From contig CAJNYU010002435.1 of the NCBI GenBank assembly GCA_905331475.1, positions 91,431 to 155,430 of the forward strand: DNA of 64,000 nt. The letters run 5' to 3'. A program made the translations under genes and the position numbers. A model generated the notes under the pieces. It saw only the letters and a list, made by a program, of their open reading frames with translations. It was not told the origin of the DNA and ran no database searches. The DNA is from Rotaria socialis (Eukaryota; Rotifera; Eurotatoria; Philodinida; Philodinidae). Positions 9,727 through 19,767 of the stretch are shown here, one piece after another; positions within the stretch are counted from its first letter, which is position 1; each line of letters begins with the position of its first letter.

Positions 9727-11030
9727 TACTCTTTCTTTTGCTACTCTTTTAGATTTTTAAAGTTATTTGTTGTTGAATTGAAGAGTTATATCAATCAAGT
9801 TATTAATGCGATGTGAAGCAAAGCATTTATGAAATCCGTCGCGTACGCATTCAATGTCAGCATTTTTGTGGCACGATGATATCAAGAACGAATTTTCACC
9901 TGATGCTCGTTGAAACACTTTTAGTAACATTAAGATCTCTATACGATACAAATTTTGCTCGATTTGTCCTTTCGAATTTGGTTTGTACAAAGTAAAAGAT
10001 GGATAATATTTTTCAGTTAGCCGATTCCATGTAGTGAGGCTTGGCGTTGATTTAACCATAATTAAAATTAGTTTAAATCAGTGACTGTCTTTATCCGTTG
10101 CGTAAAAATTACATGTGATTCATCGTAAACAATTTAGACCGACTGTGATTTACAATATAAGTCGAAACCAATGTAATAACTATTTTTACTAGCTGATTAA
10201 AAAGTTGACGATTAAATTCATAAATTCCTCAGCCTAAAATTAAATAAATATTTAATATTCAATCACTCAAATAAAAGACCGAATATGTTTATTTATTGAT
10301 GCTGAGTTTTGTGAATGTAAACAATTTACACTTAAAATACAACCGATCTTATTTCGTACGATTCTGAATGTATCATTCTCGTAAATTTGTAGCGAATTTA
10401 TTATAGAACCGGTATCCTTGTTTCTTTTGTATTACTATGTCATGTAAAACGTGAATTGACTGAATAGAACGAGCATGAGAAAATAAATTAGTGTTGAAAA
10501 CATCGTTGCTATTAAAATGAGACAAAATATTGATGGTAACTATCTAACTTCAAGGCCAACGGTGTGAAATATGTTTTAGGTTTTTCTCGGTTGTCAAGTT
10601 TTCGTGAAAATGGATAATACAATCAGATAAAAATGTTCGTTTTGCTCACTGTTGAAGAAACGATCAACGCTTTCGTTGTTTTTTCTATAACGAAAATTTG
10701 AATAAAAAGATACAAGATGTTGATTCAGTAGAATATTATTCGAACGTATCTTATATTGGTCAGATCGTATAAATACAAAACTTCACGAAGCTAAACAACG
10801 TGAAATAATTCTATTTATGAAGAATAGTTGCTCGGCATGTTTATTATCAAAATTCTGATAATTTGTGATACAATTAATCCGTACTTTTGTATCGTGTCCA
10901 CTTGCTCTGAATATTAAATCATTTTTTTTATTATTATCTGAAAAGTAAAATGTGAAGTCTGACGATTACGATCAGTTAAAAATAAAAAGGAACACTATTC
11001 GAGTATTGTAAATCAAAGTTGAAATGCAAT
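9727..11030. other. Gene-poor region right of the composite element
   Basis: It holds a diverged copy of the GCGATGTGAAGCAAAGCATT repeat (about 9805-9850). The remainder is AT-rich with no coding frame I can support on either strand. Confidence 0.45.
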
Positions 11031-11031
11031 C

Positions 11032-11283
11032 ATGAAAACGATGCATCTAGCTTTTCAAAATATGAAATGCTTTTCAGGCTTGTTCATTAATACCCTAGGA
11101 CTTTCATTTTTCTGTTTTGATGGCATATTGATTTTATTCAGTTCTTATTCAAGTTCTTACGAAAAAAAACTAGTCCTTAGCATCGATAATTTCATGAAAC
11201 AATCAAATATGAAAATATCTGCAAGCATATCACAGGCATCAAATAATAGAAAATTCTTGATTAAAACATATGATGATAATTAG
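11032..11283 (+). CDS. Hypothetical 83-residue protein with a hydrophobic N-terminal segment
   Basis: An ATG-to-stop frame. After MKTMHLAFQNMKC comes a hydrophobic stretch (roughly residues 15-38, FINTLGLSFFCFDGILILF). A polar, Ser-rich C-terminal half follows. It could be a signal-anchored small protein or a first exon. No homology is recognised, and the downstream sequence contains a transposon and possible exon debris. Low confidence. Confidence 0.25.
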   Translation: MKTMHLAFQNMKCFSGLFINTLGLSFFCFDGILILFSSYSSSYEKKLVLSIDNFMKQSNMKISASISQASNNRKFLIKTYDDN

Positions 11284-11583
11284 TTGAATATGTTGAGCTT
11301 GCGCTTTTTGTTCTGCTTCTTGTTTAATTAATAATTGTTGGATATGCATCGATCATCCAGGATTGTGACTTGGTAGTGCAAGGACTAACACAAGATTGCA
11401 TCATTTGGTTTACGACTTGAAACAACAAAGAACAATGACATACGTGCACGTCGAACATTTACGTGCCCACTTAAGCAAAGACGAGCTCGCGTCTTGAAAA
11501 CAGTTGGCGATGAATAAAATGGAGCTCAATAAACTGATGTTTTTCTTTACTGCTCTCTTTCCAGCTCTTCTCATATATCGTAG

Positions 11584-12265
11584 CTTCCAAATTGCGGCCG
11601 AAAATTAAGCCAATTAAGAAAAAAACGGTCGCAATTTGGAATGAAGAATTTTCCGTTGATCTCTTTTTTTTATTCGGTTCCAAATTGCGACCACTTGTCA
11701 ATTATCAATCAATCAATACTTTTAATTGAAAAAAATTATTGAAGAAAAGACTACAGAAAATTATTCCTCATCAGTACTGTCTTTTATAATGTGGATGTAG
11801 CGATGAAAAATAGCACGCAAAACTTTTTGAACATTTTCTGGCAATTTCGGTTCATGCTTATGATTTTCACCATTTGATTTTATAATTACATTATTTTTCA
11901 ATGCTATAGAACGAGAGCACCACTTATTAATGCAGACATAAAGTGATGAACTGTTCTTATTTTCTCGCCTTAACTGAAATAAATAGTTATTGTATAGAAT
12001 AGCCTTTTAACCTTTTTCGGTAGTTGACCAAGTAAAGTTCGTATTCATTGTATGATATTCACTAGAAATCTTTTTTTTCACGCTTATATATCAACATTGT
12101 CATTACAGTACAACTCATCATCATATATACTGATAACTAATCAATTAAAAGTGGCCGCAATTTGGAATCGCATAAAAAATGAGGTCAACGTAAAATTCTT
12201 CATTCCAAATTGCGACCATTTTTTTTTCTTAATTGACTTAATTTTCGGTCGCAATTCGACCATAG
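11584..12265. mobile_element. Long-terminal-inverted-repeat element carrying FLYWCH coding sequence
   Basis: Arms of about 120-140 bp (11584-11725 and 12130-12265) are inverted copies. The motif TTCCAAATTGCGRCC, or its complement, occurs six times in alternating orientation, three per arm. Between the arms lies a minus-strand FLYWCH zinc-finger frame with one stop. TIRs over 100 bp and FLYWCH domains are both known from Mutator-like (MULE) elements, so a MULE-derived, non-autonomous or decayed copy is the best guess. I could not identify a 9-11-bp target duplication. Confidence 0.6.
11761..12048 (-). pseudogene. FLYWCH-type zinc-finger fragment with an in-frame stop
   Basis: Reading from the ATG at 12048 down to the stop at 11761 gives 96 codons, with a single TAA at codon 14. 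The rest reads as one FLYWCH domain: FTWSTTEKG before the stop, then LYNNYLFQLRRE, YVCINKWCSR and ENHKHE. The zinc ligands C39, C44, H63 and H65 follow the C-x4-C-x18-H-x-H pattern. After the domain the frame ends in a helix-like tail rich in I, H and K. FLYWCH domains bind DNA or proteins and often accompany transposases. The stop, and the missing surrounding protein, suggest a relic. RNA evidence could show that the stop lies in an intron, but the frame on both sides belongs to one domain. Confidence 0.65.
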
Positions 12266-12304
12266 CCCTTGAAACTGTTAATTTTGTTTATAATGAATAA
12301 ATAG

Positions 12305-12450
12305 GACATGCACAATATCTGTGTGGATGCTCTTGCGGTAAACGATCTGAACAATGGCAATATTTATCTTGTATTTCTTTTGTTGTCGATATGAATAGTT
12401 CTGGCTGTAAGCTAGCGTTTAATACTGAAGAGGATGCGTTAATGTTTTGA
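12305..12450 (+). pseudogene. Exon-like Cys-rich open fragment
   Basis: After an AATAG acceptor-like site the frame reads CGCSCGKRSEQWQYLSC and continues, with coding-like composition, for about 48 codons to a TGA. It has no start codon of its own and no matching upstream exon that I can join with confidence. It may be a leftover exon of a gene disrupted by the neighbouring element, or chance. Confidence 0.25.
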
Positions 12451-12665
12451 ACAGAAAAAAAGTCATCTTCAGACTGGTATCATATTGACTCTGCAATGCT
12501 GTTTCTATTGAAATCAGTATTCATCGATGTCTTAAGATAGAAACGTATAAAAACACGGGGATAGATCAACCAATGCGAAGTCCTATTTACTTTATTATTT
12601 TGTAAGACACTAACAAATTGCTGGGCTCCATAGTTGTTGATAAGTCAAAGGAAGATGATGAATAA

Positions 12666-12878
12666 ATGCGAATCACCATATTGTTTTGTAACATATCAGC
12701 AATGGACTGTAGTATCAGGGAATGTTCGAATGATGTCCTCCTTATTATTGTCACTTATTTCGACTGGATCTTTTTCGAAAAGATACACCATCTAATTCTC
12801 AACAAACGAATCCAATACAACAAATTACAAAAAATTCATTCTAGCAATATACTTATTAGAGTAATATTGCATGTATAG
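12666..12878 (+). pseudogene. Possible degenerate F-box-like fragment
   Basis: A 70-codon frame contains NDVLLIIVTYFDWIFFEKI followed by a basic stretch and SNILIRVIL. The spacing of hydrophobic residues resembles the F-box-like domain (NE/D-hLxxIhxYhD) common in large rotifer gene families. The rest of such a protein is absent and flanking sequence is non-coding, so this would be a decayed copy. Weak, motif-level evidence only. Confidence 0.25.
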
Positions 12879-12879
12879 A

Positions 12880-13978
12880 ATATTGATGTCCTGTTTCGAT
12901 GGATTTTCATGACGAAAGCTTATTGTATACAAGGAGAGTTATCTAACTAAAGAAAATACTTTTCTTTTTCTTTAAGAAAAAATTTCACAAGAGAAGATTG
13001 CATTTTGAAAATTCTTAAATATAAAAATAAAATAGATCTTCACCAAGTTGAAACATGAATCCCGCATTAATACTCCAGTAAAGTGTTAGTCTTAGCTTTT
13101 ATGAGATTCATGTTCATTTTTCTAGAGAATCAAACGGTGAATATTTTGAAAAAGCAAGTTTCCTCATTGACTAGAAAAATATCTACATATCGGTACTATA
13201 TCGGTTTGTGTTGGTTCATCTTTTTCATCACTGGGAAGTTTTTCTTCTCTCAACCATCACTAACTCTCTCTGTCTTATTATCTAAATCAATCACACAAGT
13301 AGATGACGACATTTTTTTAAAGTTGCTTTATAAATAAAAAGACTCTTGACTCTCTTAAAACAAGTCATTAATTTTTGTCGAAATAGATTTGTGTCGCTAT
13401 TTCATCTTATTCTCAATTCTTTAGAAAATGAGTGATTTCGACTGCGCAATCAGAAACGTTTTTCTCATGTGTACATGATTACTTTTGAGTTTTACTTTGA
13501 TACTAGATTTGCACATATCAATATCTAATATATTCTATGGACAAAATAATGTCATTCTCTGTCATTTATGGCAAATGTCTTGGATTCTAATGACAACTGT
13601 GCAATTCTCGAAGTTAAATATTGAAGTAGTATTTATAATGAAACATAATTCAGTGTAGATAATGACACTGCAATTCCAAAGAAAACGCATTTTAACAAGA
13701 AGTTTTTATATAATCAGGCACTTATAGTAGACAATAAGCTAACGACATCTATTTGTTGATTTTTCAAATACACTTAAAACTTGATATATTTACGGGCAAA
13801 AACTTTTAATTTATTATAAACATAAGAATAATTCATCTTTATATGATGAATAGAATATTAATGGTTCTATTGATCTTCAATGATAACTGATTAAAACGTG
13901 TTCGTATGCATTTGACTATTCATATTTAATAAATCTCTACTCACTCTCGTCGATAAATATTTGAAATAATCATATAAA
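12880..13978. other. Intergenic region upstream of COPE
   Basis: AT-rich. One 84-codon open frame at 13083-13337 has no recognisable content. No repeat or RNA gene is seen. Confidence 0.45.
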
Positions 13979-15363
13979 ATGCCACATGAAGATCGCGAAC
14001 CAGATGAATTATTTGAAATTCGAACAAATTTCTATACAGGCAATTATCAACAAACGATTAATGAGGCAACAAAACTCAAAGTTTGTTATACTACGGCTGT
14101 TTTCTCTGAATTTAATTGTTATTTTTCAGGTTCCACAAAATTTACAAACAGAAAAAGATTTATTCATGTATCGTTCATATATAGCTCAGAAAAAATATGG
14201 TGTTGTACTAGATGACATTCGTCCATCAACATCTCAAGAGGAGTTAGTTGCTGTTCGACTACTAGCTGAATTTATGGCAAGTGAATCTAAACGGTAATTA
14301 TACTTTTTTCAAATATTTCTAGTTCCTAAAATAACTTTTTCGTATTTTAGTGACAATATTTTACATGATCTTGATAGTAAAATGGGTGGCAATGTTAAAA
14401 ATTCATTTTGTTTACTTGTAACTGCTTATATGTATTATCTTAGTGAAGTAAAAAAATTATCGAGTTGGTTCATTTGTTTTTAAATACTATTTTATTGATT
14501 TAGAACTATGAAACTACCCTTAAGGTTTTACATAATGCTGATTCATTGGAATGGTAAACTCTATTATTAAAGTTTAATTAGAATTTATTTTTTTCTCTTT
14601 TATTTTAGTTGTGCATTAACTATACAAGCATTATTAAAAATGGATCGTCTTGATTTAGCTAAGTATGTTGATGAGCTAAACTAATAATTTTGCTTCAGTT
14701 ACTAAATGAAATATTGTTCTATTGTCTTTTTATAGGAAAGAATTAAAACGAATGACAGATATAGATGAAGATTCGGTATTAACTCAATTAGCAACCGCTT
14801 GGATTAACATCGCTATAGTATGTTAATGATTTATTGTTTATTAACTGTTTATTTATTCATGTTTGTATGATTATTAGGGTTCAGAAAAATTACAAGAAGC
14901 TTATTATATATTTCAAGAATTATCTGATAAACATACAGTTACACCACTCCTTTTAAATGGACAAGCTGTTTGCTATATGGCACAAGGAAAATATGAGGAT
15001 GCGCAAACCGCACTTCAAGAAGCACTTGATCGAGTAAAGATTTCGTTTTTTCGAAGAAAAGATACTTTTTGAATATTTTATATGCGAATATTTATTTATT
15101 TTAAGGATAGCAACGATCCTCAAACATTAATTAATTTAATTGTACTTTCTCAATTAACAGCTAAACCAACTGAGGTTTCAAATCGTTATATATCTCAAAT
15201 GAAAGACTCACATGCAAATCATCCATTTGTTCGAGATTTAGCTAACAAAGTATTTTTAGAACATTTCAATATAATAGAAGTTTATTTATATGATTTTTAT
15301 TTGTTTTAGGCTAATGAACTTGATCGTCTTGTTCGTAATTATCAACCATCTGTATCGTCTTAA
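13979..15363 (+). CDS. COPE: Coatomer subunit epsilon (COPI coat)
   Basis: Nine exons: 13979-14080, 14130-14293, 14351-14447, 14504-14553, 14609-14662, 14736-14817, 14878-15033, 15106-15249, 15310-15363. All junctions are GT-AG and in phase, giving 300 residues (human about 308). Family landmarks are [17 protein letters not shown] near the N-terminus, [36 protein letters not shown] and the C-terminal [17 protein letters not shown]. The protein folds as a TPR-like solenoid and binds alpha-COP in the cytosolic COPI coat that drives Golgi-to-ER and intra-Golgi transport. Introns are tiny (49-72 bp). The initiator ATG lies directly before the conserved acidic start. It is the first gene of a four-gene plus-strand housekeeping block. 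Confidence 0.97.
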
Positions 15364-16371
15364 ATTAGAAAAAACAATTCTATCAAGATCAAATAATTGA
15401 CAGACAGACATTAGGGTGTTTGAATTCTTTATCTTATATCTTATTTAAATCTGTTTTTCTTTCGTTTTTTTTTCAAGTAAAATTCATTATCCATCTTATA
15501 TGTTTCAACTAATTTAATCAAAAAATTTTCTTTTTATCTCAAGATATTTTTACGGGGCAGTGGTAGAAATTCAGTCGGAAATGATTTCAGAACGCAAGAA
15601 CAATTCTCTTACATTGACATGTCAAATCTAGAGAAACGTTCTTTGTTAACAATCAAGTAGTCTAATACTGAAGTGCACAAGCGTGCCAATACGAGTCTAT
15701 GCGAGAAGGTTCCCTGTTGTGAGTCTCTATTTTCAATTGATTTTATCGTATTATTCGTGCCTAATTAACTGTAATTGTATGTGCCCCTATTGACAACGCC
15801 TATTTTAATCATAGTTTTTCAAAATACTTTGTTCAGTTGCCAAGCAAAATTGCAACTTCTCTATTGATATAATTTATAATGTTATTTACATTGAAAATAT
15901 CAAGCGATGCATCTGTTCATAATATACATATCCCTTGGGAAATATTTCTCACCATTCAATAATCAGTCTCTATCATGTACTATCATTGAAAATGGTATTT
16001 AATATTAGTTATATTACTCTTGTCACATATACATATGTTTCATTACATACACATTCATAAATGAATGTTTCCATTAAATCATGATCATGTTTACATTGTT
16101 GGTGTTTTTGGTACTTGATGAAAATAAGCTCGAAGCAATTCAATATTTGAAATCTAAAAATTTGTTTTATTTTTATGACTAATTATTGAAATAAACTTTA
16201 TATAAAGCAGGATAAATACATGCTGATTAAATGAGTAGAGTTTATATTTTTGCATTAGTATACAGTCATAAGTGAACTAAGAATGATTTGAACACTAACT
16301 TTACCGAATATAGAGATTTATTTCTTTAAAAACAAAATAATTCCGTTTATTTTCATTTTATTTGTAGATCA
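15364..16371. other. Intergenic region between COPE and OSGEP
   Basis: COPE 3' flank and OSGEP 5' flank. A TTATTTGTAG acceptor-like site at about 16367 sits just before the OSGEP ATG, which suggests a spliced 5' untranslated leader. No other feature is supported. Confidence 0.5.
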
Positions 16372-17427
16372 ATGGTTATCACATCGATAGGTTTCGAAGG
16401 TAGTGCCAATAAAATTGGTATTGGTATAATTCGCGATGGACAAGTTCTTTCAAATCCACGTCGCACCTACATAACACCGCCTGGTGAAGGTTTTCGGCCA
16501 AATTTAACAGCTAAACATCATCAATCGGCTATATTGGATTTAATTGATTTGGCACTAAAAGAAGCAAATATTGAATCACTTGCTGATATTGATGTTTTTT
16601 GTTTTACAAAAGGTCCTGGTATGGGTGGTCCATTAATCGTCGTAGCAACTGTTGTTCGAGCACTTGCTCAACTCTATGATAAACCTATTGTAGGTGTTAA
16701 TCATTGCATTGGACATATTGAAATGGGGCGTTTAATAACCGGTGCAGCAAATCCAGTTGTACTTTATGTAAGTGGTGGTAACACACAAATCATCGCCTAT
16801 TCTGAACATCGTTATCGTATATTCGGTGAAACCATTGATATTGCAGTTGGTAATTGTCTTGATCGTTTTGCTCGTTTATTAAAATTATCCAATGATCCAA
16901 GTCCCGGTTATAATATTGAACAATTAGCTAAGAAAGGAAATACTTATATCCCATTACCATATACAGTTAAAGGAATGGATGTATCATTTTCTGGTATATT
17001 AAGTCATGTTAAAACTATTATTGTTGGACATAAACAAGCTAGAACGCAAGCACATGAACAAAAAAAAATAAAATATTCCAATGAAGATCTTTGTTTTTCA
17101 TTACAAGAAACATTATTTGCAATGCTTGTTGAAATCACTGAACGTGCATTGGCACATGTTGGTTCAAATCAAGTACTTATTGTTGGTGGAGTTGGATGTA
17201 ATGTACGTTTACAAGAAATGATGGGTGTTATGTGTAACGAACGACAAGCAACTGTATGCGCTATTGATGAACGATATTGTATTGATAATGGTGCTATGAT
17301 TGCACAAGCTGGCTATGAAATGTTTCGTGCTGATAAAACTCGTAAGGGTATGACATTAGAAGAAACATCATGTTCACAACGATTTCGTACCGATGCTACG
17401 TTTGTCAATTGGAGAGAAGATAAATGA
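16372..17427 (+). CDS. OSGEP: tRNA N6-adenosine threonylcarbamoyltransferase, OSGEP/Kae1
   Basis: A single uninterrupted exon of 351 residues (human 335). It is the catalytic subunit of the KEOPS complex, which transfers threonylcarbamoyl to A37 of ANN-decoding tRNAs in cytosol and nucleus. Near-identity to the family includes [13 protein letters not shown] (7-19), [11 protein letters not shown], the iron-binding [10 protein letters not shown] with His111 and His115, YVSGGNTQ (132-139), [17 protein letters not shown] and the C-terminal [16 protein letters not shown] with the third metal ligand. The start is chosen because the conserved ASKHA-fold first strand begins at once. There is no organelle-targeting extension, which separates it from the mitochondrial OSGEPL1. 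Lack of introns contrasts with nine-exon COPE next door. Confidence 0.97.
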   Translation: MVITSIGFEGSANKIGIGIIRDGQVLSNPRRTYITPPGEGFRPNLTAKHHQSAILDLIDLALKEANIESLADIDVFCFTKGPGMGGPLIVVATVVRALAQLYDKPIVGVNHCIGHIEMGRLITGAANPVVLYVSGGNTQIIAYSEHRYRIFGETIDIAVGNCLDRFARLLKLSNDPSPGYNIEQLAKKGNTYIPLPYTVKGMDVSFSGILSHVKTIIVGHKQARTQAHEQKKIKYSNEDLCFSLQETLFAMLVEITERALAHVGSNQVLIVGGVGCNVRLQEMMGVMCNERQATVCAIDERYCIDNGAMIAQAGYEMFRADKTRKGMTLEETSCSQRFRTDATFVNWREDK

Positions 17428-17988
17428 AAAACTCAATTTTTTTTCTGTTGTTATATTCAAATTTTTATAATTGAATCCTATGGATTACTTCTCGGACTTT
17501 TTTTAGAAAAAAATACATTGAACACGACAGACAACGTCCATTTGAAAAACAACAAAAATTTGTTTTGTCTTTCAGATGAATTATTGTTCGAGTTGACAAG
17601 AAGAAGAAAAAGAAGTAAATGATAGATTCTATTGATGATTCAATGTTGGACTAGTTGTGGTTTCAGATAAGGTGAAGATATAGTTAGAAACCTTGATGTA
17701 TCTAGTTTTCAGAATTATGGTTCTGAGTAAATTCAGATTATCTGTAAATAAGATATTTACAAGAGAATCTTTGGTTAGTATTGTTTTTTTGATGAAGTCG
17801 AATATGAGTTCACAATCGAATCCTTCTTGTTATCATGAATATACCAAATGTATTGTATTTGTTTTTGAAACTAATTATATTCTAGTGAATAATTAAAATA
17901 TGTTTACAATTTTATTATTCATGTGTTAAGAAGAATTATCATTCGTTTTATTACTTTAATTCTTAGACATCGTAAAATAATATACAAC
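17428..17988. other. Intergenic region between OSGEP and PEX10
   Basis: AT-rich. A TTCTTAG acceptor-like site at about 17965 precedes the PEX10 ATG by 24 bp and may end a 5' untranslated intron. No gene is supported. Confidence 0.5.
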
Positions 17989-18915
17989 ATGTCCACAGCA
18001 GAACTTCGATATGCAAATCAATTCGAAATAATTCGCAGCGAAGAAAAAGATCGTTATTTGATAAGTCAATTATCCCAACAATTAGATGAACTCTATACAA
18101 AATTGTTTGGTTTAAATAATTTTCATATTTATCAACCGTATCTACATCGTTTAAGTGAACTACTATATTATTTAACGACAACATTATCAAATCGACAGAC
18201 CATTGGCGAGGAATATGTTTGTTTAATACAATATGATCCTATTACAAAACGAATTCCATCATTAATGCGTCGCTTATTCATGATATTTTTTCGAATATTT
18301 GGTGATTTAATATCAAAATATTTTCTTACGACATTTCTAATTCGTCCAATCGCAGAAGATTTTTTTCATCCAAAATTATCATTACAAACCATTGAATTGA
18401 TTACACGTTTTATAATTACATCCATTGAAAGAACACATAAAATATCTTTTTATTTAACTGGTTATTATTATAATATAAGTAAAATTCTAACACGTATTCG
18501 TTATCTAATTTATAGTCGATCAACATCCGAGAGTATAGAAATACAATCAAATATGAACAAAACAATTAAATTACTTAGCTTATGTCTTTGCATTCAACAT
18601 ATTATTGAAACTTATACGTCATTGAAACAAGTTGCTTTATCTATCAGTCAACATAGAAATCAATTAAATCTGATAGCCGAAGAAGAAAAAGAAAAAGAAA
18701 AGAAAATCGTATCAGAAGATATAACATCGTCAACAGATTATGTTCGATGTCCATTATGCTATGAATTAGCTATATCAAATGTTGCACTCGTACCTGAATG
18801 TGGTCATGTTTTTTGTTGGCAATGTATTCATACTTGGGTTGCTGAAAATCAAACCTGTCCATTATGTAAAACAAATACTACGCAATCCCGTATTGTGCAT
18901 TTGATTAATTATTAA
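17989..18915 (+). CDS. PEX10: Peroxisome biogenesis factor 10 (RING E3 ligase)
   Basis: A single exon of 308 residues (human 326). The N-terminal two thirds is the Pex2/Pex10/Pex12 membrane region, rich in hydrophobic and aromatic helices. The C-terminus is a C3HC4 RING with C254, C257, C271, H273, C276, C279, C290 and C293; CGHVFCWQCI and CPLC are typical of PEX10, whose RING is complete. With PEX2 and PEX12 it forms the peroxisomal retrotranslocation channel and ubiquitylates the import receptor PEX5. I start at ATG 17989 (MSTAELRYANQFEIIRSEEK), where homology to the family begins. The open frame extends upstream without another ATG. A short EKEKEK charged linker lies just before the RING. 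Confidence 0.93.
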   Translation: MSTAELRYANQFEIIRSEEKDRYLISQLSQQLDELYTKLFGLNNFHIYQPYLHRLSELLYYLTTTLSNRQTIGEEYVCLIQYDPITKRIPSLMRRLFMIFFRIFGDLISKYFLTTFLIRPIAEDFFHPKLSLQTIELITRFIITSIERTHKISFYLTGYYYNISKILTRIRYLIYSRSTSESIEIQSNMNKTIKLLSLCLCIQHIIETYTSLKQVALSISQHRNQLNLIAEEEKEKEKKIVSEDITSSTDYVRCPLCYELAISNVALVPECGHVFCWQCIHTWVAENQTCPLCKTNTTQSRIVHLINY

Positions 18916-19767
18916 TAGTTGTTCTTGTTGTTGCCTTGATTTTTTATATTTAAAAACAATCGATTAAATAATGATTTTCTTTTTATTTAGGGAAAAAAAT
19001 GTAGTCACAAAAATGAGTAATCCTTAGTGTTAGACTATTTTTCAGTGGACCTATGATGTAATAAAAAAAATACGAAATCCAAGATTGAAATATATATATT
19101 TATCATAAATATAAAGAAAACTATTAACTGTTATGTAAAATAAAGACAAAAATATGTAGAAATGAAGACTTCTCTTTTTTTTCTTTCTCGTAAACGTTAA
19201 CAACTACAAAAAAAAAACAGACAAGAGATTTTACTAGACGAAGTAGTGGCATTGCCAGCGAATGATAACTGTTCTAAATAAATCCTAAAAAATGAAACAC
19301 CTTAAATGAAAATAATTTTTCATTATATCAACTTGCTTTCAAAAATAGTTTCGCTACTAAATGAATGTAGTTGTAAAATGATTTATTTGATATAGAATAC
19401 AGAAAACACATTTCCAGTGTCTTAGTTTTCATGAGTTTAACAAAATACTTCTCTTAGTAGATAATCTTTTTCAATAAAAATCAAGTGTTTTCTCTTATTC
19501 ATTCTAACTGCTACTGTTCAGGAGAAAAGTCCGACACTACTCTATTTCGCAACTTTTTGAACATTAAGTTTCGTAAAAAAAAGATTACTAACAGTAGAGA
19601 TACTTGATCTTTAAGATTTTCTATTGTTCAGTTTGAAACTAGCTCTTCTTAAATTGTCTATCGTGATGATAGCTGGTGTGGCATTTAAAAAGAAAATACT
19701 TTTATAGTCAGAATTTTCAAAAAACAAACTGAATTACATATAATTTTAGACTTTTGATAATTGTTAC
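18916..19767. other. Intergenic region between PEX10 and PRMT7
   Basis: AT-rich with homopolymer runs. A TTTTAG acceptor-like site at about 19749 lies shortly before the first PRMT7 ATG. Nothing else is supported. Confidence 0.5.

Noticed and set aside
13083..13337. 84-codon frame before COPE
   Set aside because: No recognisable content, composition like non-coding flanks, and no promoter or splice evidence.
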